Assembly (NCBI GenBank): GCA_965224745.1
Contig: CBDCZY010000010.1
Span: forward strand, 682,001 to 746,000
DNA: 64,000 nucleotides
Source of the DNA: CBDCZY01 sp965224745
Lineage (GTDB): Bacteria > Pseudomonadota > Gammaproteobacteria > Methylococcales > Methylomonadaceae
Direction: 5' to 3'
The translations under genes were made by a program, and so were the position numbers. Positions 35,882 through 45,293 of this stretch are shown here, piece after piece. The stretch's first letter is position 1. The number at the start of each line of letters is the position of its first letter. The notes below the pieces were generated by a model. It was given only the letters and a program-made list of their open reading frames with translations, searched no databases and was not told the DNA's origin.

Positions 35882-36634
35882 TTATCCGTCACCTTCATTT
35901 TTCCTTTTCAACCTTGTTTGACGCAATTGAATAATGGTGAGCAAAGGCCCGGAAACTGCATAGGCTAGAAACAGGCAAAATAACGTCGATTGAGGCTCTG
36001 TCAAAATTAACGCAAAACCGAGCATGATGCCGATAGTCATAACAAATGGCACCCTGCCCTTTAGATCAATTTCTTTGAAACTATAGTATCTAAAGTTACT
36101 CACCATCAACAAGCCCGTCGTCACCGTCAATACCAATACTAAAATTCTAATGGAATCAACGCTATAATCATATTCCATACACAACCATATGAATGCAGCC
36201 AAAAATGCGGCCGCTGCAGGGCTGGGTAATCCTTGAAAGTATCTTTTATCGGCATTACCAATCTGCGTATTAAATCGTGCCAGCCTAAGCGCACCTCCTG
36301 CGGCATGAACAAAGGCTGCAAATAATCCAGGTTTACCGAGAGCCGATAACGCCCATATGTACATGACTAATGCCGGCGCAGCCGCAAAAGAAATCATATC
36401 GGCAAGACTGTCATACTGCGCGCCAAATTCACTTTGAGTATTGGTCATTCGTGCTACCCGACCATCCATCCCGTCTAATATTAAAGCTGCAAAAATAGCA
36501 ATCACTGCGGTCTCAAATCGACCATTCATCGCGGAGGTAATCGAGTAAAAACCTGCAAACAAGGCACCTGTTGTGAACAAGTTTGGTAATAAATAGATAC
36601 CACGTCGAGAAATCGATCGAGTGCTTTTTGCCAT
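35882..36634 (-). CDS. pssA: CDP-diacylglycerol-serine O-phosphatidyltransferase
   Basis: A 250-residue membrane enzyme making phosphatidylserine from CDP-diacylglycerol and serine. The CDP-alcohol phosphotransferase motif is complete: DGRVAR, then eight residues, G, three residues, D, three residues, D (in LDGMDGRVARM, EFGAQYDSLAD). About seven membrane helices follow. It belongs to the Gram-positive/type II-like branch rather than the E. coli phospholipase-D-type PssA. It is flanked by ilvC and leuA. A terminator lies upstream, after ilvC. Confidence 0.95.
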   Translation of the reverse strand: MAKSTRSISRRGIYLLPNLFTTGALFAGFYSITSAMNGRFETAVIAIFAALILDGMDGRVARMTNTQSEFGAQYDSLADMISFAAAPALVMYIWALSALGKPGLFAAFVHAAGGALRLARFNTQIGNADKRYFQGLPSPAAAAFLAAFIWLCMEYDYSVDSIRILVLVLTVTTGLLMVSNFRYYSFKEIDLKGRVPFVMTIGIMLGFALILTEPQSTLFCLFLAYAVSGPLLTIIQLRQTRLKRKNEGDG

Positions 36635-36724
36635 GTCTAGTTTTTACACACTTAAAAGTGGAAAAGGACGCTCTACGCCCATTAAGAAGCGAGGATTGAT
36701 TTGGAAATAGACTTTTCCCGGCTC

Positions 36725-36757
36725 AAATAAAAACGCCCGCTGAGAATAAACGGGCGT
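36725..36757 (-). terminator. Terminator after ilvC
   Basis: On the minus strand the stem ACGCCCG/CGGGCGT encloses an 11-base loop (36733-36757) and is followed by TTTTTATTTG. It lies 35 bp after the ilvC stop and separates the ilv operon from pssA. Confidence 0.8.
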
Positions 36758-36791
36758 CACGTTATATCACCTAGCAGCTTTGTTTTGATAC

Positions 36792-37808
36792 TTAATTTTT
36801 TGCCTTATCGACAATCTTATTTGCTTTAATCCACGGCATCATGTCTCTAAGTTTTGCACCAACTTCTTCGATCTGGTGCTCTCGGCCAAGCCGTCGTTTA
36901 GCTTTCATACTGGCATTACCTGCTTTGTTTTCCAAAATAAATTCTTTAGCGAATTCTCCCGCTTGAATCTCTTTGAGAATTTTGGCCATCTCTTTTTTAG
37001 TTTCTTCGGTAATAATCCTTGGCCCTCTTGTTAAATCGCCATATTCAGCCGTATTAGAAATGGAATATCGCATATTAGCGATACCACCTTCGTACATCAG
37101 ATCGACTATCAATTTTAGTTCATGCAGGCACTCGAAATAAGCCATTTCCGGCGCATACCCTGCTTCAACCAGCGTTTCAAAACCGGCCTGGACAAGCGCC
37201 GTGGCACCGCCACATAAAACTGCTTGTTCACCGAACAGATCGGTCTCCGTCTCTTCTCTGAAATTGGTTTCAATGATGCCCGCACGACCTCCACCATTTG
37301 CAGACGCATAAGACAACGCTGTTGCCTTCGCTTTGCCTGAAGCATCTTGAAAGACAGCAATCAACGAAGGGACCCCTCCACCGTCGGTAAATGTAGACCG
37401 TACCAAATGACCTGGTCCTTTAGGGGCAATCATAATGACATCAAGATCTGCACGAGGTTCGATTTGTTCAAAATGAATATTGAAACCATGAGCAAACGCC
37501 AAGGAGGCACCTTGCTTAATATCAGGTTCAATTGAGCTGGTGTAAAGTTCAGCTTGATGCTCATCTGGCGCTAAAACCATCACTACATCAGCACTCTTGA
37601 CAGCTTCTTCTATAGTTTTGACCTCAAGCCCAGCGCTTTGTGCTTTTTGTACCGATGAGGAATTGGTTCGAAGGCCCACCACCACATTTATTCCAGAGTC
37701 TTTAAGGTTATTGGCGTGGGCATGACCCTGAGAACCATAACCGATTATGGCCACCTTGAGACTTTGAATAATGGAAAGATCAGCGTCTTTGTCGTAATAA
37801 ACTTGCAT
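36792..37808 (-). CDS. ilvC: Ketol-acid reductoisomerase
   Basis: A 338-residue class I enzyme converting acetohydroxy acids to dihydroxy acids in valine and isoleucine synthesis, with NADPH and Mg2+. The N-terminus MQVYYDKDADLSIIQ is the family start, so ATG 37808 is chosen. An open frame extends 51 codons further (to 37961) but overlaps ilvH and does not look like this family. The nucleotide-binding motif GYGSQGHAHANNL and the metal-binding ETETDLFGEQAVLCGG are intact. Confidence 0.97.
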   Translation of the reverse strand: MQVYYDKDADLSIIQSLKVAIIGYGSQGHAHANNLKDSGINVVVGLRTNSSSVQKAQSAGLEVKTIEEAVKSADVVMVLAPDEHQAELYTSSIEPDIKQGASLAFAHGFNIHFEQIEPRADLDVIMIAPKGPGHLVRSTFTDGGGVPSLIAVFQDASGKAKATALSYASANGGGRAGIIETNFREETETDLFGEQAVLCGGATALVQAGFETLVEAGYAPEMAYFECLHELKLIVDLMYEGGIANMRYSISNTAEYGDLTRGPRIITEETKKEMAKILKEIQAGEFAKEFILENKAGNASMKAKRRLGREHQIEEVGAKLRDMMPWIKANKIVDKAKN

Positions 37809-37852
37809 CAGATTTCTCGTTTTCCGTTCAACATAAAAAAATTTGTATTCAG

Positions 37853-38344
37853 TTATAAATGAAGCCCTTTTTCGCCTCTTGAAATACCCGTAGCACCTGA
37901 CCGAACAACCTCGATAATAGCGGTTCTTTCTACGGCATTTAAAAAAGCATCCAACTTGCAACTTGTTCCAGTAATTTCAATGACATAGCTGGTTGTCGTA
38001 ACATCAATGATTCGGCCTCGAAAAATATCAGAGAGGCGTTTGATTTCCTCTCTTGACACTTCGTTAGTCAAAACTTTGACCATCATCAACTCACGCTCAA
38101 TGTGATCAGCATCGGCCAGATCAATCAATTTAACAACATCAATCAATTTGTTGAGCTGTTTGGTTATTTGCTCAATAACTCTGTCATCTCCTCGGGTTAC
38201 CAACGTCATTCTGGAAAGCGTTGGATCTTCCGTGGTCGCCACAGTCAGAGATTCAATATTATACCCTCTTGCCGAAAATAATCCTGACACACGTGACAAG
38301 GCCCCGGACTCATTCTCCAGCAAAATGGAAATGATATGTCTCAT
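37853..38344 (-). CDS. ilvH: Acetolactate synthase, regulatory small subunit
   Basis: A 163-residue regulatory subunit with an N-terminal ACT domain. It starts MRHIISILLENESGALSRVS, followed by GLFSARGYNIESLTV, the valine-binding region. It confers valine feedback inhibition and full activity on the catalytic subunit. The start overlaps the catalytic-subunit stop by one base, giving coupled translation. The length is typical of IlvH. Confidence 0.97.
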   Translation of the reverse strand: MRHIISILLENESGALSRVSGLFSARGYNIESLTVATTEDPTLSRMTLVTRGDDRVIEQITKQLNKLIDVVKLIDLADADHIERELMMVKVLTNEVSREEIKRLSDIFRGRIIDVTTTSYVIEITGTSCKLDAFLNAVERTAIIEVVRSGATGISRGEKGLHL

Positions 38345-40080
38345 TAAGCCAGCTCCCGGTCCGTCGGGGTTCCGGGCGCCAGCTTCATTTCGTGATGCGC
38401 CTTTCCCGATTCGATCATCGGGTAAACGTTTTCGGTTTGGTCAGTAATAATATCCATGAAAACAGTGCGATCTTTCATTTTAAAGGCTTCTTCCAAGGCA
38501 GGCCTGACATCTTCAGGTTTCTCAACTAATATACCCACATGTCCGTAAGCTTTTGCTAAAGCAATAAAATCTGGAATAGTGGACATGTAGGATTGGGAGT
38601 ATCGACTTTCGTAAGAAAATTCCTGCCATTGACGCACCATACCCATGTAGCGATTATTTAAGTTAATGATTTTAATGGGTGTATTGTATTGAAGCGCTGT
38701 AGATAATTCTTGAATACACATTTGGACACTGGCTTCACCAGTCACGCAAGCTACTTCAGCATCTGGATGCGCCAATTTAACGCCAATTGCCGCCGGCAAG
38801 CCAAAACCCATCGTGCCTAAACCACCTGAATTAATCCATCGCCTGGGTTTGTCGAAATGATAATATTGGGCGGCCCACATCTGATGCTGGCCAACATCCG
38901 AGGTCACAAAGGCATCTCCTTTGGTGACTTCATATAGCTGCTCAATCACATATTGAGGCTTTATCACAGTCCCGGAATTATCGTATTTCAAGCAATCAAG
39001 GCTTTGCCATTTTTTGATCTGAGACCACCACTGCTTAAGCTTTTTGGAATCCGGTTTTTTTTCTGTCTCTTTCAAAACTTTTATTAAGTCCGTTAAAACA
39101 GGTTTAACATCCCCTACGATGGGTAAATCGACCTTTATGTTTTTCGAGATAGAAGATGGATCAATGTCGAGATGTATAATCTTAGCGTACGGACAAAACT
39201 CACTGATCTTGCCGGTTACCCTGTCATCAAATCTTGCCCCAATAGCAATGAGTACATCACACTCATGCATCGCCATGTTGGCCTCATAGGTCCCATGCAT
39301 TCCAAGCATGCCTAAAAACAATTCGTTACTGGCTGGAAAGGATCCAAGACCCATCAGAGTGTTGGTAATCGGATAACCGAGGGCTTTCACCAACTTGGTT
39401 AGCTCTTTGCTGGCCTCACCAAGAATAACGCCGCCACCGGCATAAATCATCGGGCGTTTAGCGCTTAACATGAGCTCAACTGCTCTTTTGATCTGCCCTG
39501 GATGACCTTTGACTACCGGATTATAGGAACGGATAGAAACTTTTTTAGGGTATTTATAAGAAACTTTAATATTCGGGTCAGTAATATCTTTTGGTATGTC
39601 AATAACAACAGGACCAGGGCGTCCTGAAGTCGCGACATAAAACGCTTTTTTAATGGTCTCTGCCAACTTGTTGACATCCCTCACCAAAAAATTATGTTTG
39701 GCACACGCTCGGGTGATACCAATCATATCAACTTCCTGAAAGGCATCAGTACCTATCCAGTCGGTAATAACCTGGCCGGAAATCACAACCATCGGAATAG
39801 AATCAAGATGTGCAGTCGCAATACCGGTAACTGCATTGGTAGCGCCAGGACCTGAAGTAACAAGCACTACACCTGGTTTCCCAGTCGAACGCGCATACGC
39901 ATCGGCCGCGTGGGTAGCACCTTGCTCGTGTCTCACCAGTATGTGATTGACATCTTCTTGTTTAAATAAGGCATCATATAAATGAAGTACCGCTCCACCC
40001 GGGTAACCAAAGATATATTCAACGCCTTCGTCTTTTAAACTCTGGACAACAATTTCTGCCCCACTGAGTTCCATTTGCAC
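38344..40080 (-). CDS. ilvI: Acetolactate synthase, catalytic large subunit
   Basis: A 578-residue thiamine-diphosphate enzyme forming acetolactate or acetohydroxybutyrate. The N-terminal domain includes the catalytic glutamate in HEQGATHAADAYAR. A FAD-binding middle domain follows, then the ThDP motif region GLGTMGFGLPAAIGVKL and NNRYMGMVRQWQ. It begins the ilvI-ilvH-ilvC operon. The 318-bp leader region upstream has several hairpins but no Leu/Ile/Val-rich leader peptide that I could find. Confidence 0.97.
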   Translation of the reverse strand: MQMELSGAEIVVQSLKDEGVEYIFGYPGGAVLHLYDALFKQEDVNHILVRHEQGATHAADAYARSTGKPGVVLVTSGPGATNAVTGIATAHLDSIPMVVISGQVITDWIGTDAFQEVDMIGITRACAKHNFLVRDVNKLAETIKKAFYVATSGRPGPVVIDIPKDITDPNIKVSYKYPKKVSIRSYNPVVKGHPGQIKRAVELMLSAKRPMIYAGGGVILGEASKELTKLVKALGYPITNTLMGLGSFPASNELFLGMLGMHGTYEANMAMHECDVLIAIGARFDDRVTGKISEFCPYAKIIHLDIDPSSISKNIKVDLPIVGDVKPVLTDLIKVLKETEKKPDSKKLKQWWSQIKKWQSLDCLKYDNSGTVIKPQYVIEQLYEVTKGDAFVTSDVGQHQMWAAQYYHFDKPRRWINSGGLGTMGFGLPAAIGVKLAHPDAEVACVTGEASVQMCIQELSTALQYNTPIKIINLNNRYMGMVRQWQEFSYESRYSQSYMSTIPDFIALAKAYGHVGILVEKPEDVRPALEEAFKMKDRTVFMDIITDQTENVYPMIESGKAHHEMKLAPGTPTDRELA

Positions 40081-40398
40081 CCCTAATTTGAAAAGATAAA
40101 TGAGATGGCTGCCTGATAGCCATTTATGATTTTAACCGGTTAACTTACTGGTTCCCAGTTAATTCGTCAAGAATTATCCCATAGCCTTAACCAGCAAGGT
40201 TGGTAAGGCTGTCACTAACTTGCGTTTAAGATTGATCTTGAGCAAGGATGGTTTGCTAACAATATGTGCATGTCATCAATTTGACATTGGCAAAATTAGG
40301 AGTAAACAGGCAAATATACATATCAAATAATTGATAAACATATGTTTTTACTGTTTGGCACAGTGCTAGCTTAGAATGCTTGTAATCTTACAAACTAT
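40081..40398. other. Divergent intergenic region, ilvI and diguanylate cyclase
   Basis: This 318-bp region must contain both promoters. The leftward leader holds short hairpins: an ACTGG-GAA-CCAGT stem near 40155, a TTAACCGGTTAA palindrome near 40137, and ATGGCT/AGCCAT near 40110-40128. None is followed by a T tract, so attenuation is not evident. Confidence 0.4.
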
Positions 40399-40413
40399 TT
40401 GAATGAAAACGTC

Positions 40414-41301
40414 ATGAAAAAACAACTCTCAAATGTTGCATCGGTCGTTCACCATACCGTATCATCGACTAAAGCAGCGCGCATGCAAAATTTCGATCTC
40501 AGCAGCGCATTGCAAACCACGCTCGAATTTGATCAGCTAATTTCAATCTTCAGCTCGAAAATGCAAGATTTGATACCGCATTCCGGCTACATCTATCGCA
40601 ATCAAGATTTAGATATAAATATTGAAATGGGCATTGTCAGCAAGCATAGCTGTAATTATTCATTAAAAATTGAGGAGCAACCATTAGGTGAACTCAAATT
40701 AATGCGCTCCCAACGCTTTACCAAAGGTGAAATTAATCAGTTGGAAAGCCTGTTGTGCAGCATCGTGTATCCACTAAAAAACGCTACCCTATATCACAAT
40801 GCTTTAAAACTGGCCCATACCGACCCACTCACCAAGACCTTCAACCGCGCTACCTTTGCAGAAACACTTGATCGTGAGTGTAGTTTAGCCGAGCGCCATG
40901 AAACAACTCTGTCAGTTCTTTTTCTGGACATTGATCATTTTAAATATATCAATGATCAATATGGTCATGATTTTGGTGATTCGGTGTTAAGTTCTGTAGC
41001 GCAATGGATTAAAGAGTGTGTCCGTTGCAGCGATATGATTTTTCGTTATGGGGGTGAAGAATTCGTCATTCTTCTTAACGGTACTCATCTGGAAGGCGCC
41101 AAATTATTGGCAGAACGAATTCGTGAAACTATTGAAAGACATACCCTGGTTTACGATATGGATACGGTTAAAGTGACAGCAAGCATTGGTGTTGCCAGTT
41201 ATCAGAACCAAGAAACGGGGGAAACGTTAATCAAGCGAGCAGATAAAGCTGTCTATCAAGCCAAAAAACAAGGCCGCAATCAATTTGTAGTATCGGAATA
41301 A
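40414..41301 (+). CDS. GGDEF-domain diguanylate cyclase
   Basis: A 295-residue protein making cyclic di-GMP. The N-terminal 125 residues look like a divergent GAF-type sensor with no membrane helix. The GGDEF domain (about 130-295) has the active-site RYGGEEFVIL, the metal-binding FLDIDHFKYIND, and ends KRADKAVYQAKKQGRN. ATG at 40414 is preferred over TTG at 40399 because it is a standard start. It is transcribed away from ilvI. No EAL domain and no clear RxxD inhibitory site are seen. Confidence 0.92.
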   Translation: MKKQLSNVASVVHHTVSSTKAARMQNFDLSSALQTTLEFDQLISIFSSKMQDLIPHSGYIYRNQDLDINIEMGIVSKHSCNYSLKIEEQPLGELKLMRSQRFTKGEINQLESLLCSIVYPLKNATLYHNALKLAHTDPLTKTFNRATFAETLDRECSLAERHETTLSVLFLDIDHFKYINDQYGHDFGDSVLSSVAQWIKECVRCSDMIFRYGGEEFVILLNGTHLEGAKLLAERIRETIERHTLVYDMDTVKVTASIGVASYQNQETGETLIKRADKAVYQAKKQGRNQFVVSE

Positions 41302-41313
41302 AGCGCTTAAACG

Positions 41314-42156
41314 TTACCTGCGCTTCCATTCTATTTCCGATTTTAGCCCCACCGACTGCATTAAAGTGGCGACCTCTTTTGCGGTAAGCTCATGAAAAGT
41401 CCTGGGTTTCAAATGCTCAGGTAAAATGATATTGCCAAAACGAATCCTAATCAACCTACTGACCACCGCACCCTGGGTATCCCATAAACGCCGAACCAGC
41501 CTGTTTCTTCCTTCTTTTACAACCACCTTAAACCATTTGTTGGCACCCTCACCACCGGCTGGCTGAATGGCTTCGAACCTGGCTTCACCATCGTCCAACA
41601 TGACTCCTTTAGTTAACTGATGCACCATTGAATCATTGACTTTACCCAAAATACGAACCGCATATTCGCGTTCCAGTTCGCTCGAAGGATGCATCAAGCG
41701 ATGAGCCAATTCTCCATTATTGGTGACCATGATCAATCCTTGAGAATTTATATCCAAGCGTCCCACAGAAATCCAACGCCCTTGTGCTAGTCGAGGTAAC
41801 TGAGTAAATATGACAGGCCTCCCTTCCTTATCTCTCCGACTAACAATTTCACCTGTCGGTTTATAGTAAATTAAGACGCGAGACGGTTGCAGTTCATATT
41901 TTTCCCAATTGACAATACGGCCATTCAGCTTGAGCTTGTCACCCTCTTTGAGTCGGTCGCCCAGCTTGGCTTTAAGCCCATTGACTTTGAACTTTCCTGC
42001 TTCGATCCACCGTTCAATCTCGCGGCGCGAGCCTACTCCTGCTCGAGCCAGGATTTTCTGGATCCGTTCACCCTCCAGTTGAGAAGGTTTTGATTTTTTT
42101 GAAGCTGGGTCGGTGCTTGAATTTCGTTTTGGCCCAACTGGCCATTTACTGGTCAT
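41314..42156 (-). CDS. rluB: 23S rRNA pseudouridine synthase RluB-like
   Basis: A 280-residue RsuA/RluB-type pseudouridine synthase modifying 23S rRNA (U2605 in E. coli). The S4 RNA-binding domain starts ERIQKILARAGVGSRREIER (about 30-75). The catalytic motif is GRLDINSQGLIMVTNNG, with the catalytic Asp in RLD, and the C-terminal VKEGRNRLVRRLW is typical. It follows scpB after 5 bp, forming the common scpA-scpB-rluB operon. Confidence 0.95.
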   Translation of the reverse strand: MTSKWPVGPKRNSSTDPASKKSKPSQLEGERIQKILARAGVGSRREIERWIEAGKFKVNGLKAKLGDRLKEGDKLKLNGRIVNWEKYELQPSRVLIYYKPTGEIVSRRDKEGRPVIFTQLPRLAQGRWISVGRLDINSQGLIMVTNNGELAHRLMHPSSELEREYAVRILGKVNDSMVHQLTKGVMLDDGEARFEAIQPAGGEGANKWFKVVVKEGRNRLVRRLWDTQGAVVSRLIRIRFGNIILPEHLKPRTFHELTAKEVATLMQSVGLKSEIEWKRR

Positions 42157-42161
42157 CGGAA

Positions 42162-42731
42162 TTAATTTAGCGCGAGCGCGGATGGCGAAGACGCCTCAGA
42201 CAGAGTCGGTTCAATCGGATTTTCTAACTCTTTTAAACTAGGCAAGTCGCTAAGTGATTTAAGATTAAAATAGTCCAAAAACTGCTTGGTGGTCCCATAC
42301 AAGGCAGGCTTGCCCGGAACATCTTTATGCGCGACCACTTTGATCCACTCCCTATCTAACAAGGTTCTAATGATATTTGAACTAACGCTGACACCGCGAA
42401 TGTTTTCAATCTCACCGCGGGTTACGGGCTGTTGATAGGCAATAATTGACAACGTTTCGAGCATTGCTCTGGAATATTTGGGCGGTTTTTCTTCAAACAG
42501 ACGCGACACCCAATAGGCCAAATCTTCTCGCACCTGAAAGTGGTAGCCACTAGCCGTTTGTTTAAGTCTGACCGGGCGTTGATTATAATCCTGAGTAATC
42601 TCATCCAACGCTCTTTGAATGGCTTCATTTTCAGGTTGCTCCAATTCAGGAAACACGTTTTTTAGCTGCCCAATTGTCATCGGTCGATTCGCAGCAAACA
42701 ATAAGGCTTCAATAATCGCTTTGGTATTCAA
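42162..42731 (-). CDS. scpB: Segregation and condensation protein B
   Basis: A winged-helix subunit of the SMC-ScpAB condensin complex. The family start is near NTKAIIEALLFAANRPMT, so TTG at 42731 (189 residues) is preferred; it lies just after the scpA stop. The open frame reaches ATG 42947, but that would add 72 low-complexity Ser/Lys residues overlapping scpA by 200 bp. The motifs ALETLSIIAYQQPVTRGEIE-type and IRGVSVSSNIIRTL are present. TTG use is an inference. Confidence 0.85.
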   Translation of the reverse strand: MNTKAIIEALLFAANRPMTIGQLKNVFPELEQPENEAIQRALDEITQDYNQRPVRLKQTASGYHFQVREDLAYWVSRLFEEKPPKYSRAMLETLSIIAYQQPVTRGEIENIRGVSVSSNIIRTLLDREWIKVVAHKDVPGKPALYGTTKQFLDYFNLKSLSDLPSLKELENPIEPTLSEASSPSALALN

Positions 42732-42747
42732 ATCTGTAACAATTAAC

Positions 42748-43554
42748 TCAGCGGGTAACGGCTCGGATTCGTAACTCGTTGAGGGCGTCTGACTGCAAGA
42801 TTTCGACAATTCCTTCTTTGCAGAGCTCGAGGATGGCGAGGAAGGCGACGATGACACCTTGCCGGCCTTCTTCTTTGGCAAATAAGTTTGTAAAAAGGAG
42901 AGAATCCGTCTGGTTAATTTTTTCCAAAATGGCTGACATTCGTTCACGTACTGATAAAGGCTCTCGGGTTATCTGGTGATGACTTAGTTGATCAGCGCGG
43001 CGCACAACTTCTTGAAACGCTCCCAGTAATTCTTCGAATTGAACATCCGGTAAATGTTTATTCGGGAAAATTAATCCAGCGGTAATCTGAACTTGGAACG
43101 TATCACGTTCATTTCTCGGTAATTCATCCAAATCTTCGGCTGCTTGTTTATAAATCTCATATTCTTGTAAACGCCTGATCAACTCCGTTCTGGGATCTTC
43201 TTCATCCTCTTCTAATTCATCTTGCCTTGGCAATAACAAACGTGACTTGATTTCTGCCAACATTGCGGCCATCACCAAATATTCTGCCGCCAGTTCAAGC
43301 CGCAAAACATCCATCAATTCGATATAGGTGATGTATTGTTTAGTAATCTCGGCAATTGGAATGTTCAGAATATCCAAATTTTGTTTTTTTATCAAATACA
43401 GTAATAAATCGAGCGGACCTTCAAACGTTTCCAAGATAACTTCAAGCGCATCGGGAGGAATGTATAAATCGTCCGGCAAGTCATGTACCGTGTTACCCAT
43501 GACGATAGCAACCGGCGTATTAAGGGGTGTATCCAGCGAGTCTTCTTGCAGCAC
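42748..43554 (-). CDS. scpA: Segregation and condensation protein A
   Basis: A 268-residue kleisin subunit of the condensin complex that bridges SMC heads. The family motif FEGPLDLLLYLIKKQNLDIL follows an N-terminal tail. The middle has YLVMAAMLAEIKSRLLLPR and an acidic stretch. The C-terminus ends in a winged helix. The length is normal. It begins the scpA-scpB-rluB operon and lies 30 bp after the site-2 protease gene on the same strand. Confidence 0.95.
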   Translation of the reverse strand: MLQEDSLDTPLNTPVAIVMGNTVHDLPDDLYIPPDALEVILETFEGPLDLLLYLIKKQNLDILNIPIAEITKQYITYIELMDVLRLELAAEYLVMAAMLAEIKSRLLLPRQDELEEDEEDPRTELIRRLQEYEIYKQAAEDLDELPRNERDTFQVQITAGLIFPNKHLPDVQFEELLGAFQEVVRRADQLSHHQITREPLSVRERMSAILEKINQTDSLLFTNLFAKEEGRQGVIVAFLAILELCKEGIVEILQSDALNELRIRAVTR

Positions 43555-43584
43555 TTTTGGATATAAATCCTAACTATTAAAAGT

Positions 43585-44235
43585 TTATAAACCTGCGATT
43601 TTGAAAAAAAACTGCTGGCAAACAACCAGCGGAATGCGAAGAATTTGACTTAATGTACCAGTCCACAGCATTAATAACAATATAATGAAGCCATAACGTT
43701 CCAATTGACTGTAATACCAAGACCATTTATTGGGCAAAACCCCAACCATAATGCGGCCGCCATCAAGTGGGGGAATAGGCAACAGATTAATAAGAGCAAG
43801 CACCAAATTAATGGTAATCCCTGCTACTCCCATGTAAATCAAGGGAACCGTAACAAAGTCAATATTAATCATTACTCCTATTCTTGCGAGTAAAGCCCAT
43901 CCTAACGCCATTAACAGATTAGCCACCGGCCCTGCCAAGGCAACCCACGCCATATCCGTTTTTGGATTCTTGAAGTGGCGATCATTAACAGGTACTGGTT
44001 TGGCATAACCAAAAATAAAGCCAGCAGAGGTCAATAATAATAATCCCGGTATCAGAATAGTTCCAACAGGATCGACATGTTTGATCGGGTTCAATGTCAA
44101 ACGTCCCAGCATCCAAGCGGTATTGTCGCCCAGTTGTTTAGCCACCCAGCCATGCGCCACTTCGTGTACCGTAATACCAAACAACACGGGTAAAATCCAG
44201 ACAACAATTTGTTGTACAAGGGTTAATTCTTGCAT
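43585..44235 (-). CDS. Site-2 protease family membrane protein
   Basis: A 216-residue M50-type zinc metalloprotease. The zinc motif HEVAHGW is in the first helix (residues 20-26), the second ligand region NLLPIPPLDGGRI near 165-177. Five to six hydrophobic segments are predicted. It belongs to the compact bacterial branch often found beside scpA. Substrate unknown. Confidence 0.92.
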   Translation of the reverse strand: MQELTLVQQIVVWILPVLFGITVHEVAHGWVAKQLGDNTAWMLGRLTLNPIKHVDPVGTILIPGLLLLTSAGFIFGYAKPVPVNDRHFKNPKTDMAWVALAGPVANLLMALGWALLARIGVMINIDFVTVPLIYMGVAGITINLVLALINLLPIPPLDGGRIMVGVLPNKWSWYYSQLERYGFIILLLMLWTGTLSQILRIPLVVCQQFFFKIAGL

Positions 44236-44510
44236 CTTCGAAATATGTAATTTGTAAAATGAATGTAAGGTTTAATCAACGATGATTAAAGCGGGTAAAC
44301 GCTTCATAATTCTCAGTGCTATAAGTACCCTTTCAGCATAGCACTAAATCGAACTATTCTTAGGTTAGAATGAAGGATATCTTGCTAAGTTTCATTTCCT
44401 CTGAGTTATCCAACAAACAAAAGATATAACCTCACCGACAGAGGAATATCTGATAGTGCAATGACCCCCCATATAACGAGTGACATTTCATTAAACTTTT
44501 AAGCTTTGAC

Positions 44511-44535
44511 TGACAAAAATTGTCACTTTTTGACA
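44511..44535. promoter_or_regulatory. Candidate PilR-type activator sites
   Basis: Overlapping inverted repeats TGACAAAAATTGTCA (44511-44525) and TGTCACTTTTTGACA (44521-44535) give three TGTC/GACA half-sites about 120 bp before the sigma-54 promoter. PilR of Pseudomonas uses TGTC-type sites upstream of pilA. The match is by analogy. Confidence 0.5.
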
Positions 44536-44654
44536 TTTTTTTATTTACAAGAGGGTTAAAAAACTACTCTTACTATGGTTGAACAAAACGTAAATAGAAT
44601 TACTTTTATATGTTTTTCATGCAGCTATAATTTATTTTTGGCGTTTACTAGCAA

Positions 44655-44671
44655 TTGGCACGGTCACTGCT
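44655..44671 (+). promoter_or_regulatory. Sigma-54 promoter of the pilin gene
   Basis: TTGGCACG-GTCA-CTGCT fits the -24/-12 consensus, with GG (44657-44658) and GC (44669-44670) separated by 10 bp. Pilin genes in Pseudomonas and relatives use sigma-54 with PilSR. The pilin start is about 58 bp downstream. Confidence 0.78.
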
Positions 44672-44728
44672 AAGCTTCCTATCGTAAACAAATTCATTTC
44701 ACGTCAATCATCAAGAGGTTTTCACTAC

Positions 44729-45217
44729 ATGAAAAAAGTACAACAAGGTTTTACACTCATCGAATTAATGATCGTTGTTGCGATCATCGGTATTTTGGCA
44801 GCGATCGCTATACCAGCGTATCAAGATTATGTTAAACGTTCAAAAGTGAGCGAAGGTTTGAATTTGGCAGGCGCTGCGAAATTGGGCGTTTCAGAATGGT
44901 ATGATAGTGAATCAGCGTTTCCAGCTGATGATGACGGAAGTAATGCTGGTAATTTTGAATTGGGTTTAGCCAGTAATTCCAGCATCAACGGTAACTATGT
45001 CTCTTCAGTGACTGTTGACAGCTCCATGATCGTTATAAGTTTCAGAGCAAACGTTAAACTGGGAACAGATGAGGCTGCTGAAAGTCATTTACTTTTATCA
45101 GCCGATGCATCTAGTGGTGGCTCAATTGTTTGGAATTGTAATGTATCCGGTACTCCTACAACAGCTTCTCCTAATTACGTTAAAAAGAGATATTTGCCAA
45201 CTAACTGCAGAAAATAG
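44729..45217 (+). CDS. pilA: Type IV major pilin (PilA-like)
   Basis: A 162-residue type IVa prepilin. The leader MKKVQQG is followed by FTLIELMIVVAIIGILAAIA, the PilD cleavage and N-methylation site with Glu5 conserved. The hydrophobic helix continues to AIPAYQDYVKRSKVSEG. The C-terminal domain has two cysteines (WNCNVSG; PTNCRK) forming the usual D-loop disulfide. A ribosome site AAGAGG is 8 bp upstream. The sigma-54 promoter and downstream terminator make it a single-gene transcript. Confidence 0.96.
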   Translation: MKKVQQGFTLIELMIVVAIIGILAAIAIPAYQDYVKRSKVSEGLNLAGAAKLGVSEWYDSESAFPADDDGSNAGNFELGLASNSSINGNYVSSVTVDSSMIVISFRANVKLGTDEAAESHLLLSADASSGGSIVWNCNVSGTPTTASPNYVKKRYLPTNCRK

Positions 45218-45241
45218 AACGTTTTAAACTAGATTAATAAG

Positions 45242-45268
45242 CCGCAGTCAAAAGATTGCGGCTTTTTG
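45242..45268 (+). terminator. Terminator after pilA
   Basis: GCCGCAGTC (45242-45250) pairs with GATTGCGGC (45255-45263), with one G-T pair, followed by TTTTT. It lies 25 bp after the pilin stop. Confidence 0.88.
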
Positions 45269-45293
45269 ATTCAAGCCGATAGACCGCCTAATA

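Larger units (their letters stand above)
44236..44728. other. Regulatory stretch upstream of the pilin gene
   Basis: This 490-bp region has no gene. It holds the sigma-54 promoter and the candidate activator sites listed separately. It also must carry the promoter of the leftward protease-scp operon. Confidence 0.5.

Noticed and set aside
37809..37961. N-terminal extension of ilvC
   Set aside because: Overlaps ilvH and is Arg/Tyr-rich; the family start MQVYYDKD is at 37808.
40081..40398. Attenuator or leader peptide before ilvI
   Set aside because: Hairpins exist but none is followed by a T tract, and no Leu/Ile/Val-rich short frame was found.
42732..42947. N-terminal extension of scpB
   Set aside because: Overlaps scpA by 200 bp and is low-complexity Ser/Lys; ScpB homologues start near NTKAIIEALL.
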